DNA from: Enteroscipio rubneri
GTDB taxonomy: Bacteria > Actinomycetota > Coriobacteriia > Coriobacteriales > Eggerthellaceae
Assembly (NCBI RefSeq): GCF_002899715.1
Contig: NZ_PPEK01000004.1
Coordinates: forward strand, 62,001 to 126,000
Reading direction: 5' to 3'
DNA length: 64,000 nucleotides
In this document: piece by piece, positions 36,910 to 45,465 of the stretch
Layout of the letters: every line of letters starts with the position of its first letter
Numbering within the stretch: position 1 is the stretch's first letter
Made by a program: the position numbers and the translations under genes
Notes under the pieces: model-generated
What the model saw: the letters and a program-made list of their open reading frames with translations, nothing else
Database searches by the model: none
What the model was told of the DNA's origin: nothing

Positions 36910-37063
36910 CGGACAGCGGAACATGCCGACGCTGCGAAGCGCCGATGCGTCCGACCTCGCTTCTTTTTGCTCTGCCGCAGCGAAGCTGCGCAGAGCGCGC
37001 CCGCTCGGGCGCATTGTGTGGCACTGAACAAGCCTCTGGCTTGTTCAGCACGTGCGAAGCACG
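36901..37063 (+). repeat. Row of six hairpins between ABC genes
   Basis: Consecutive inverted repeats: CTGTCC/GGACAG across the stop codon (36901-36916), CGCT/AGCG (36930-36941), GCTCTGC-GCAGC/GCTGC-GCAGAGC with loop GAA (36969-36996), GCGCCCG/GGGCGC (36997-37012), an 11-bp perfect stem CTGAACAAGCC/GGCTTGTTCAG (37024-37048), and CGTGC-GAA-GCACG (37051-37063). A GAA loop recurs in two of them. They lie between the ATPase and permease genes of one transporter. Confidence 0.8.
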
Positions 37064-37145
37064 CTCGGCCGCGAAACGAAGCGATCTCGGGCACCTCGAC
37101 GCTTCTCGCTGACTTTTATTCAACTGGTGGGAGAAGGAATATACC

Positions 37146-38411
37146 ATGTTTGATCTGGTGAGATTCGAGCTCAAGAAGTTGTTCGTGCGCCGCGCGTCGC
37201 TCATCGCCTGCGCGGGCATCCTCGTGATGCTGTGCGGGATCATGATGCTCAACATCGTGCAGACGAAGACGGCGTCCGACACGGGCGAAGTGCTGAACGG
37301 CACCGCCGCCATCGCGTACCAGAAGGAGAAGGCCGCCTCGCACGAAGGCGTGCTGAGCGTCGAGCGCGTGCAGGACGAGGTGGCTGCGTACAAGGAACTC
37401 GCGTTTTCGAAGGTGGACCCCGCCGACGTGAGCGGGCTCAGCGGCGAGGCGGCGTACGCGCTCATGAAGCAGGCGTACGACGAGGACGAGTTCCGTGCGA
37501 TCTACGACACCTACTATGCCTACCTATTCTCGCCGTGGAAGGCGGGCGCGCTCGAGCCGTACCAGGTGGCGGCCCAGCTCGACGATGGCGCTGCCGACGG
37601 GTTCTACGGAGCGATCGCCGACAAGCTGCAGCGCACGCTCGACGACGGCATGGGCGGCACCTGGGCGTACTCCGACGCGGAGCGCGCGTACTGGACGGAG
37701 AAGCAGGCGGCAGTGGGCGAGCCGCTCGCGTACGGGTACGCGGGCGGATGGGGTGACGTGCTGGCCTGCCTCGGGTTCTTCGCCTTCGCGATGGTGGCCG
37801 TCTGCGTGGCGCTCACGCCCGTGTTCGCGGGCGAGTACCAGGATCGCACTGACGCCGTGCTGCTGGCCGCGCGTTACGGGCGATCGAAGCTCGTCGCGGC
37901 GAAGATCGTCGCGGCATTCGTGTTCGCCACGGTCTACTTCGCGCTGGCGGCGCTGATCATCATGGGCGCGGCGCTCGCGTTCTTCGGCGCCGAGGGCGGG
38001 GACCTGCCGGTGCAGGTGCTGTCGCTCGGCATCCCCTACGACCTCACGATGGCCGAAGCGACGTGGATCGCGGTGGGGATCGCCTACCTCATCACCCTCG
38101 GCTTTGCGGCGCTCACGCTGTTGCTGTCGTCGAAGCTGCGTTCCCAGCTGGCCATCTTCGTCACCTGTGCGGCGCTCATCTTCCTCACGGGCATGGTTCC
38201 CTCCGGCGGCAACGCCATGCTGTTGCACGCGCTGTACCTGTTCCCTCTCAACGCCTTGAACGATCAGGTGCTGTTCAACGCGCTCGTGTCGTACCAGGCG
38301 GGCCCGTTCGCGGTGGACCTCGTGGGCTTGCTCGTGGGCATCTATGCGCTCGCTCTGATTGTGTGCGTGCCCCTGGCTGCGAGGGCTTTCAGGAGGCATC
38401 AGGTGGTGTAG
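37146..38411 (+). CDS. ABC transporter permease
   Basis: A 421-residue membrane protein: one N-terminal helix (RASLIACAGILVMLCGIMML), a soluble segment of about 170 residues, then five or six helices. This is the layout of ABC-2-type exporter permeases. It follows the ATPase after 236 bases filled with hairpins. GGGAGAAGGA precedes the ATG. It ends seven bases before the end of the convergent regulator gene. Confidence 0.85.
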   Translation: MFDLVRFELKKLFVRRASLIACAGILVMLCGIMMLNIVQTKTASDTGEVLNGTAAIAYQKEKAASHEGVLSVERVQDEVAAYKELAFSKVDPADVSGLSGEAAYALMKQAYDEDEFRAIYDTYYAYLFSPWKAGALEPYQVAAQLDDGAADGFYGAIADKLQRTLDDGMGGTWAYSDAERAYWTEKQAAVGEPLAYGYAGGWGDVLACLGFFAFAMVAVCVALTPVFAGEYQDRTDAVLLAARYGRSKLVAAKIVAAFVFATVYFALAALIIMGAALAFFGAEGGDLPVQVLSLGIPYDLTMAEATWIAVGIAYLITLGFAALTLLLSSKLRSQLAIFVTCAALIFLTGMVPSGGNAMLLHALYLFPLNALNDQVLFNALVSYQAGPFAVDLVGLLVGIYALALIVCVPLAARAFRRHQVV

Positions 38412-38417
38412 GGGCCG

Positions 38418-39854
38418 CTATTCCCAGCCCGGCTTCCCCACGCCGCCTTGCTCGATGGTGTCGAGCAGGCCTTGGCGGTCGAAGACGCCCATTTTGCGAT
38501 AGATATTGCTCACATGGTGCTTTGCGGTACCTTGGGCTATGGATAATTCGTCGCAGATGTAGCGCACGGTGCGTCCGCGGGCCAGCAGTACCAGCACCTC
38601 GGCCTCGCGGTTCGTCAGGCGACACATGTCCGTGATGTCCGCGCATTTCTGCTCGAGGCTGGCATCGGCGGTTCCTTCGCGCGGCGTGCCGTACAGCTTG
38701 TGGACGTCGGTCTGCGTGAAGAACAGCATACCCACGAGCACGAGGACAAGGACGCCGGCCAAGAACACGTCCGTGCGCAGTGCGTCTGACCAGAGAGCCG
38801 GCTGCAGCGCCGCATTCGCGGCGAACGAACCGATCAGTGTGCCGGTGCGCGCGCAGAAGATGCACAGGCCGAAGGAGAGCGCAACGGGGATGCGCGCGCG
38901 GAACGCCACGTCGGTGGATACGAGCATCATGAACATGTCCAGGCAGTACACGCCCATGATGATGAGTCCCGCGCCCAGGAACCGGAAGGTCGGCGGCAGC
39001 AGGAGCAGCAGAATGAGTCCGGCCACCATAGCGGGAATGACCGGGCGATACAGTGCGATAGGCTCGGCGGACGAGGGCGCCACCACCATCGACAGCGTGA
39101 TGGCCGCGATGCCTCCGCCCGCCAGCAGCAGGGCTTTCGCGATGAACGAAGCATCCCCGTCTGCGAACGTATTCACCATACCTTGCGACGTGCCGTACGC
39201 GATGCTGATCACGAGGATGCAGACGAGGATGCGCAGCACGGGCACGGTCCTCACGTCAAGCGGCAGCACGGACGGTTCGCGGCGCGGTTCCTGCTTGCAG
39301 GCTGTCAGGATAGCGGCTGAAATTATGGGCATGAGCGCGTTGAACGCGACGGCCGCCCAGAAGGGCAGGGCGTTCGCGGCGAAGAACAGCACGAACGCGA
39401 ACGTATACGACACGTACAGATGACGTCCCACGCGGCCGGTGGCCAGCGCGCTCCACAGCTCGCCCCACATGATGAGCAGGAGCGCATTGCCGAACGAGAC
39501 CGCCGCCGCGCCCGCCAAGAAGAGGGCGAAGCTTGCTGGGCCTTGGCCATACGTGAGCGCTACCGGTACGATCACGGTGCCGGCGGCGGTCAGTCCCCCT
39601 GCCAACAGGAAGAACGCTCGGCGTGCGAGGAACGGAGCGTGCTTTTTTGCCGTGAGCATGACGACGAGGAACCCCAACGCGATGAGCGTGAGCACCCACA
39701 GAAGCGCGTTGCCGGCGGAAGGGAATCGGCCGGAATCGGGCACGAGGGTTCCTGTGCACATGCTTATCATCTGCCAAGCTTGCCAGAATCCCAATCCCAG
39801 CAGGCGCCAGCCCGAGAACCGGGCGCCTTCGTCTTGTTGTCGCGGTGCGCGCAT
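38418..39854 (-). CDS. LuxR-type regulator with N-terminal membrane domain (copy 3)
   Basis: A 478-residue protein, membrane domain of about twelve hydrophobic segments and a LuxR helix-turn-helix at the end (LTNREAEVLVLLARGRT, IAQGTAKHHVSNIYRKMGV). The residues AQGTAKHH are unlike the usual SENTVRTH of its paralogues, so its DNA site may differ. Start at 39854 after GGAGGGG. Divergent from flavoprotein 3 across 310 bases that hold a strong dyad. Confidence 0.88.
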   Translation of the reverse strand: MRAPRQQDEGARFSGWRLLGLGFWQAWQMISMCTGTLVPDSGRFPSAGNALLWVLTLIALGFLVVMLTAKKHAPFLARRAFFLLAGGLTAAGTVIVPVALTYGQGPASFALFLAGAAAVSFGNALLLIMWGELWSALATGRVGRHLYVSYTFAFVLFFAANALPFWAAVAFNALMPIISAAILTACKQEPRREPSVLPLDVRTVPVLRILVCILVISIAYGTSQGMVNTFADGDASFIAKALLLAGGGIAAITLSMVVAPSSAEPIALYRPVIPAMVAGLILLLLLPPTFRFLGAGLIIMGVYCLDMFMMLVSTDVAFRARIPVALSFGLCIFCARTGTLIGSFAANAALQPALWSDALRTDVFLAGVLVLVLVGMLFFTQTDVHKLYGTPREGTADASLEQKCADITDMCRLTNREAEVLVLLARGRTVRYICDELSIAQGTAKHHVSNIYRKMGVFDRQGLLDTIEQGGVGKPGWE

Positions 39855-39930
39855 ATCGTCCCATCCCCTCCGAAATCCCCGCTTCAAACTAGCAAAACAC
39901 CCGGTGCCGCGCAAGGCCGCAACCGGCGAA

Positions 39931-39959
39931 ACGGTATGGGCCGATGCGGCCCATACCGT
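39931..39959. promoter_or_regulatory. Twelve-base perfect dyad between regulator 3 and flavoprotein 3
   Basis: ACGGTATGGGCC (39931-39942) and GGCCCATACCGT (39948-39959) with five bases between, followed by TTTCC-TGC-GGAAA (39961-39973). It lies in the divergent space (39855-40164), which holds no gene. An operator is the natural reading. Confidence 0.6.
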
Positions 39960-40164
39960 GGTTTCCTGCGGAAATGGGCCGCATCGTTCGATGACGGAAC
40001 CGCTGAGGATGGTGCAGTATCGGCACAAGGAGCCACCGCATTTCGGCAGGATCGGCTTCGGGCGGCGCGGTCGCCCGGCCTACAGCACGTCTGATATGCC
40101 GCGCGCGGCGCTCCATCCAAGGCGCGGGCCGAGGGAGTCCGTGCGAATACGAAAGGGGCATCAT

Positions 40165-41817
40165 ATGTCAGAAATCACCAAGAGCGGCCTGTCGCGCCGC
40201 GCCTTTTTAGGCCTTGGCGCCACGGCTGCCGTCGCAGCGGGCGCTGCGGGCCTGGCCGGCTGCTCGCCGGCGGCCGGCTCGTCCGACTCGAGTGAATCCG
40301 CGGCAACGGGTCAGGCGCAGTACGCATGGGAGGTCGCGCCCGAGCCCATCACGGATATCGCGAGCACGGTGGACGCCGACATCCTCATCATCGGCGCGGG
40401 CATCGCGGGCTGCGCCTGTGCCTGCTCGGCTGCCGAGAAGGGCGGCTCCGTGACCGTCGTGGAGAAGTCCCCCAGCTGGAACGGCCGCGGCGGTGGGTTC
40501 GGCGCCATCAATTCGCGCTACATGGACGAGTTGGGCATCAAGGTGGACAAGGTGAACGCCAAGCAGCACTGGATCGCGCAGTGCGCCAGCCGCGCGAATG
40601 AGGATCTCATCGTCAAGTTCTTCAACAATTCCGAAGAGGCGTCGAACTGGCTGCTCGACAAGGCCGAAGCGCGCGGCGGCTCCGCCATGGTCGGCGCGTT
40701 CTACAGTCATGACGACGTCTACGCCGAGCAGCCCGGCTACCATATGCTCATGTTTCCCGAGGACGCCGGGCTCACCTCCACCGGTTTCGCTGGCGCCGAG
40801 CTGTGCTACCTCGACGCAGTCGAGGCCGGCGCCCAGTTCGTGTTCGACAGCCCCGCCATCCAGCTGGTCAAGGACGGGAATAAAGTGATTGGCTGCGTCT
40901 GCGAGACGTCGGACGGTTACGTGCAGTACAACGCCAGCAAGGGCGTGGTGCTGTGCACGGGCGATATCGGCGGCGATATCGAGATGTGCAAGGCGTATGC
41001 TCCCATCTGCGCCGAGTACGGTCAGCCGCGCAGCCAGTACACGCCGGTGGGCGTGAATACGGGCGACGGCCACAAGATGGGCATGTGGGCCGGCGCGCAG
41101 TTGCAGGATCTGCCGCTGCCCACGATGATGCACCCGCAGGCGTTCTGCTGGTTCCACGGGCCGTTTTTGTTCGTGAACGACAACGGCGAGCGCTTCATGT
41201 GCGAGGACACGTGGGTGCAGGGCAAGTCGCTGGCCATCAACCGCCAGCCGAACGGCGAGGCCTGGTCCGTCTTCGATGCGAATTGGCCTACCGACCTCGT
41301 GAACGGCCTGCCCTACGGCGGCGGTATGTTCTGGGACTCCTTCCGCCCGTACGGCAGCGATCCGCAGCTGGCGGCCGACTACTTCGAGACGCAGATCCCG
41401 GCTTACGTCGAGCAAGGCATCGCCTACCAGGCCGACACGCTGGAAGAGCTGGCGAAGCAGATCGGCTGCGACGCCGCCACACTCACGGCGACGGTCGAGC
41501 GCTACAACGGCATGTGCGAAGCGGGCGAGGACACCGACTACTACAAGAAGCCCGTGTTCCTGACGCCGGTCAAGCAGGGTCCGTTCTACGCGCTGAAGGT
41601 CGGTCCGGCGCTGCTCACCGTCACGGGGGGCCTGCGCACCAACGTCGATTTCCAGTGCCTCGACGCCGAAGGCGCCCCCATCGAGGGCCTGTATGCGCTC
41701 GGCAACACGATGGGCGACATCACCGCCGTCGACTATCCCATCAACGTGGCCGGCAACAGCCACGGGCGTTGCATCACCTACGGCTATCTTCTGGGCCAGG
41801 AGCTGGCTCAAGCGTAA
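40165..41817 (+). CDS. Tat-exported FAD-binding reductase (flavoprotein 3)
   Basis: A 550-residue fumarate/urocanate reductase-type flavoprotein. Twin arginines R11-R12 (LSRRAFLG) and a consensus lipobox LAGC (C33) indicate Tat export and lipid anchoring. The FAD motif is DILIIGAGIAGCACA and the C-terminal subfamily signature is VAGNSHGRCITYGYLLG. GAAAGGGG precedes ATG 40165. It sits between its likely LuxR regulator and a LysR regulator, and may belong with the MFS and Gfo/Idh genes to one catabolic locus. Confidence 0.9.
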   Translation: MSEITKSGLSRRAFLGLGATAAVAAGAAGLAGCSPAAGSSDSSESAATGQAQYAWEVAPEPITDIASTVDADILIIGAGIAGCACACSAAEKGGSVTVVEKSPSWNGRGGGFGAINSRYMDELGIKVDKVNAKQHWIAQCASRANEDLIVKFFNNSEEASNWLLDKAEARGGSAMVGAFYSHDDVYAEQPGYHMLMFPEDAGLTSTGFAGAELCYLDAVEAGAQFVFDSPAIQLVKDGNKVIGCVCETSDGYVQYNASKGVVLCTGDIGGDIEMCKAYAPICAEYGQPRSQYTPVGVNTGDGHKMGMWAGAQLQDLPLPTMMHPQAFCWFHGPFLFVNDNGERFMCEDTWVQGKSLAINRQPNGEAWSVFDANWPTDLVNGLPYGGGMFWDSFRPYGSDPQLAADYFETQIPAYVEQGIAYQADTLEELAKQIGCDAATLTATVERYNGMCEAGEDTDYYKKPVFLTPVKQGPFYALKVGPALLTVTGGLRTNVDFQCLDAEGAPIEGLYALGNTMGDITAVDYPINVAGNSHGRCITYGYLLGQELAQA

Positions 41818-42248
41818 AGCTCATCCCGGCCGGGGCGGGTTCGATCCGCCTCGGCATCCTCCTGCGCGCCGTCGGCCGGCTCCCCCTCCCTTACCCGACC
41901 GACGCCGCGCGCTCCGAACATAGCATCGCCTTCGAACCGCGTCGAACGGCTTGCCGCCTCGCTCCGCATCGGACCTCGCCTGCATCGACGAGTGGGCGGG
42001 TCTGGCCCGTGCGTTTGCCCAGAACGTCGCCGCTGAGTATTGACAAGGCTCGGCTTGTGGACGCTACAATGAGGCCGACGGCTTGGCCGGGTGCGGAAAG
42101 CCGTCGGCAATGGAAGGGTCTCCCGTCTTGATCGGAGCGATCTCGGAGCAATCGCGCTCTCTGCGATTGCCAACCCCTCGCACGAACGCACGATACGTGT
42201 CAAGAGATACGTCGGGGGGGGGGCTTTCTCACTGAGAGTGAGGCTACG
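41818..42248 (+). promoter_or_regulatory. LysR gene promoter and structured leader
   Basis: A promoter TTGACA (42040-42045) with TACAAT (42065-42070), spacer 19 bases. Its transcript would start almost at once with a hairpin of 11 bp (42074-42084 with 42098-42108), then an 8-bp hairpin GCAATCGC/GCGATTGC (42148-42155 with 42163-42170), then ten G (42214-42223), and reach the LysR ATG 25 bases later. The first 200 bases hold nothing recognisable. Confidence 0.65.
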
Positions 42249-43190
42249 ATGAATCTCGCGCATCTGTACTACTTCAGGAAGCTCGTCGAGGTGCGGAACT
42301 ATTCGCGTGCAGCGAAGGAACTGTTCATCGCACAGCCCACGCTGTCGCTTGCGGTTTCGAACTTAGAGAAGGAGCTGGGGGTCGCGCTCATCAAGAAGAA
42401 GCGCAACACCCTCGAGCTCACGATCGACGGGGAAGATCTTTATGAGGCGGTGGTCGTGGCCACGAACGCGCTCGACCACGCCGTCTCGCTTATTCGGGAG
42501 CGAGCTTCGCTCGAATTCGGCGTTATGACCGTGGGTACGGTCTACTCTATCCAGAGTCAGGCGTGGTCAGAAGCCATCAGGGACTACCGCGAGCACTCGC
42601 ATAGCAAGGTGCAGTTCAAATGGAAGCAGGGCACGACCGAAAGCCTCATGCACGAGCTGAAGAACGGTTCGGTCGACGTTATCTTCGCTGGCGTGCTCGG
42701 CAAAGGCGATTCGGATGTGGCCTCCATACCCTGCTTCACGCAGCGGGTCGCTCTCGTGGTCAACCGCTCCCATCCTCTTGCTGGAAGGGCGGAGATTTCG
42801 CTCAACGAGCTTCGTGGCATCAAGCTCATCACCTATCGCAATACTGCAGGTCCGTTCGCCGCCGAGGTGAACGCCTTGCTGAGCAAAGGGAGCGGATTGA
42901 ACGTTTCGTGCGAGTATTCCGACGAGATCACGCTCTGCTCCCTGGTGACGGCCGATCCCGACGTGATGGCCATCGCATGCCACTCGTGGCTGCTCGATGC
43001 GTTCCCCGACATCGTGCCCATCCCCGTCAAAGAGGCTCCGACGGACTTCCACACGTTCTATCTGAGCTACCGCAAGCGCGAGCGCCTGCCTTTCGCGGTC
43101 GAAGAGTTTGTCTCCTTCATGAAAGGCTACGAGTTTAAGAACGCGAGTCCCCGCAGCGGCGGCGGGGATATGATGATCTCGCCGCGCTGA
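42249..43190 (+). CDS. LysR-family transcriptional regulator
   Basis: A 313-residue regulator with an N-terminal winged helix (MNLAHLYYFRKLVEVRNYSRAAKELFIAQPTLSLAVSNLE) and a type 2 periplasmic-binding-like effector domain. It probably controls the flavoprotein before it or the MFS and Gfo/Idh genes after it; all read in the same direction. Its own messenger has a structured leader with a ten-G tract. The ribosome site is a modest GTGAGG. Confidence 0.9.
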   Translation: MNLAHLYYFRKLVEVRNYSRAAKELFIAQPTLSLAVSNLEKELGVALIKKKRNTLELTIDGEDLYEAVVVATNALDHAVSLIRERASLEFGVMTVGTVYSIQSQAWSEAIRDYREHSHSKVQFKWKQGTTESLMHELKNGSVDVIFAGVLGKGDSDVASIPCFTQRVALVVNRSHPLAGRAEISLNELRGIKLITYRNTAGPFAAEVNALLSKGSGLNVSCEYSDEITLCSLVTADPDVMAIACHSWLLDAFPDIVPIPVKEAPTDFHTFYLSYRKRERLPFAVEEFVSFMKGYEFKNASPRSGGGDMMISPR

Positions 43191-43544
43191 AGCTTGCGCA
43201 AGCGCGTCCTGCGGTTGCACGATTCTACTCGAATCCTTCGAGCTGCTTCTCTATGCTGGATGAGGCATCGCCGCGCTCATGCGCTGTTCCGAATCGCGAC
43301 AAACCCCGTCTCCCATTGGCTTTTTCAACCGGAGGGCATGCGGATTGCCGATGCAAAACCATGTGCGTTCACCGGGGTGCGCATGTTCTTTACTATCGAA
43401 TAAGCCGAGAGGAAGGAGGCGGGGGGGGGAGCCCAATCCGATGGGCAGGAGAGAGGCGAGAGCCGCATCTGGCGGGATCCGCATCCGCATTCAGCCACGG
43501 AACAGATGTCTTTCTGCACATCAACCCTATCTCAAGGAGGGAAC
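43191..43544. other. Intergenic region with nine-G tract before MFS gene
   Basis: 354 bases without a gene. A 12-base palindrome GCTTGCGCAAGC (43192-43203) follows the LysR stop. Nine G lie at 43421-43429. No clear promoter hexamers are seen. The ribosome site AAGGAGG stands at 43534-43540. Confidence 0.5.
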
Positions 43545-45008
43545 ATGGCTTCAGCTGCAAATATCAACGCGCGCATCGACCGGCTCGAAGCAGTCAATGC
43601 CGACATCGTGCAGCGCTCGTACCACGGCATAGCGGCCCGCTTGGACAGGCTGCCGGCCGGCAAGGCGCATCGCAAAGTGCTGTGGCTTATCGGCGGCGTC
43701 GCATTCTGCGACAGCCTCGACATGAACATCGCCGGTCCCATCATTGCCCAGCTGCTGGCTTCGGGATGGTCGGACAACAACCTGAACTCCATCTTCGTAT
43801 CGATGACGGCGTTCGGTTATCTGATCGGTGGATTGTTGGCCGGCATCGTATCGGACAAGTTCGGGCGCAGGAAGGGACTCGTGTTCTTCGCATCGCTGTT
43901 CTCGGTGTTCTGCCTGGTGGCGACCTTTGCCCCGAACATGACCGTCCTCATCGTCTGCCGGTTCTTCATGGGATTCGGCTTGGGGGCGGCCTATCCTGCC
44001 GGATACGGGTCGCTCAGCGAATACACTCCCCCGAAGGTCCGAGGGCGCTACCAGGCGTGGGTCGGGCTCATCGCCAACTGCGGAACGCCTATCGCGTCGT
44101 TCATGTGCCTGATCATGCTCCCGCTTGTCGGATGGCGTGCCATCTTCGGAGTGTGCGGCCTCGTCGGCCTCATTGTCGCGGTGCTCGTGCTCAAGTACAT
44201 GGACGATTCGCCCCGTTGGCTCGCCCAGCATGGGCGCAACGAAGAGGCCGATGCCATCGTCACGAAATACGAGGACATCATGCGTGCCGCCGGCCACGAT
44301 ATCGAGCCGGTGCCGGATTGCAAGATCGAAGCCGACGCGTCGCGCGCGGCCGCTACCGAGGTCAAGCAGCTTCCCTTCACGTTCCTGTTCACCAAGAAGA
44401 TGCTGCCCCGGACCATCGTCGCCTGCACTATCTGTTTCGTCAACTTCGTGTGCGTCTACACCATCGTCACGTGGACGCCGACCATCTTCGTCTCGCGCGG
44501 ATTCGATGTCACGTACTCGGTTGCGCTCACCACGATCATGCTGCTGGGCATCCCGGTGGGCGTCGCGCTGTTGAGCGTGTTCGTCGACAAGCTGGGCCGC
44601 AAGATACAGCTGGTGGTGGGCTTCACGCTCACGGCGGTGTTCGGCTACGCTTGGGCCATGATTCCGGTCGATCAGACCGTACTCATCATCATCGTCGGCT
44701 TCCTTATGACCGTCATCACGTACTACTGGTCGCTGATCTGCAGTTCCGTGTACCTTCCTGAGCCGTTCCCCACCCAGATCCGCGTGCGCGGCGCCGGGTT
44801 GGCCAACGCGTTCGGCCGTATCGGCGCCATATTGAATCCTATCTGGATCGCGTTCTTCCTGAATAGCGGCATCGGGGCCGTGGGCGTGTACCTGGCTTCG
44901 GGCGGCATCGCGATTGTCGGGGCCGTTATCGTGGCCGTGCTGGGTGTAGAGACGCGCGGCAAATCGCTCGAGGAGATCAGCGAGGGCGTGCTTCAGGATA
45001 CGAAGTAG
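43545..45008 (+). CDS. MFS transporter
   Basis: A 487-residue twelve-helix transporter with the loop motif SDKFGRRKG between helices 2 and 3 and RFFMGFGLGAAYPAGYG after. The second half repeats DKLGRK. The N-terminal 50 residues are cytoplasmic and charged. It resembles the sugar/aromatic-acid symporter branches. The substrate is unknown, but the neighbouring Gfo/Idh dehydrogenase hints at a cyclitol, sugar acid or shikimate-type compound. Start at 43545 after AAGGAGG. Confidence 0.88.
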   Translation: MASAANINARIDRLEAVNADIVQRSYHGIAARLDRLPAGKAHRKVLWLIGGVAFCDSLDMNIAGPIIAQLLASGWSDNNLNSIFVSMTAFGYLIGGLLAGIVSDKFGRRKGLVFFASLFSVFCLVATFAPNMTVLIVCRFFMGFGLGAAYPAGYGSLSEYTPPKVRGRYQAWVGLIANCGTPIASFMCLIMLPLVGWRAIFGVCGLVGLIVAVLVLKYMDDSPRWLAQHGRNEEADAIVTKYEDIMRAAGHDIEPVPDCKIEADASRAAATEVKQLPFTFLFTKKMLPRTIVACTICFVNFVCVYTIVTWTPTIFVSRGFDVTYSVALTTIMLLGIPVGVALLSVFVDKLGRKIQLVVGFTLTAVFGYAWAMIPVDQTVLIIIVGFLMTVITYYWSLICSSVYLPEPFPTQIRVRGAGLANAFGRIGAILNPIWIAFFLNSGIGAVGVYLASGGIAIVGAVIVAVLGVETRGKSLEEISEGVLQDTK

Positions 45009-45465
45009 GGACAGGCGCGGAATGCGGCCCACGCTATCCGGCCCGAGCGGGCGCAGCCGAGGGCATGGGCAGCTGAATTTTCCCGGTTGCACCCGTTAGC
45101 CCGAGACGCGTCGTGCCGGCAGTTCGCCTGCATCTCGAGCGTGCCGCCGCTACAGCAACAGCGGCAGCTGCATAAGAAGGGCCGGGGCCTTCTGGGGGAG
45201 GGGCACCGGCCCTTCTGCGCGTCTGGGAGTCGCGCGTTCAAGATCATCGTGGCGTCTTTCTCGGCGCTCGGCTCCTTCGCGCCCGGTGTGCTTCCGCTCT
45301 GCGGATTGAAACTCTCAAACGAAGGCATCTTCCCTGAACAGATTTAATTGTACGGTTTCGGGCGCACCTGGTACCCTCGAAGAAGAAAGACGTGGCTGTC
45401 TATTCGGATGCGGACCTCGTTGGACGTGCGGCCTTGTGGCAACACGACTTGAGGAGGTACCGAAC
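45009..45465. other. Intergenic region with terminator after MFS gene
   Basis: A 457-base spacer. The only clear elements are a hairpin GCCGCT/AGCGGC near 45147-45164 and the terminator at 45175-45216. Nothing else is recognised; GAGGAGG before the next gene is a strong ribosome site. Confidence 0.45.
45175..45216 (+). terminator. Terminator after MFS gene
   Basis: AGAAGGGCCGG (45175-45185) pairs perfectly with CCGGCCCTTCT (45206-45216). It lies well after the MFS stop and before the Gfo/Idh gene, so these two are likely separate transcripts. Confidence 0.8.

Noticed and set aside
41835-41851. tRNA-like T arm (GGCGG-GTTCGAT-CCGCC)
   Set aside because: No acceptor, D or anticodon arm can be built around it.
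43253-44761. Plus-strand frame overlapping the MFS gene
   Set aside because: The true frame has twelve helices and MFS motifs. This one is Arg/His-rich shadow.
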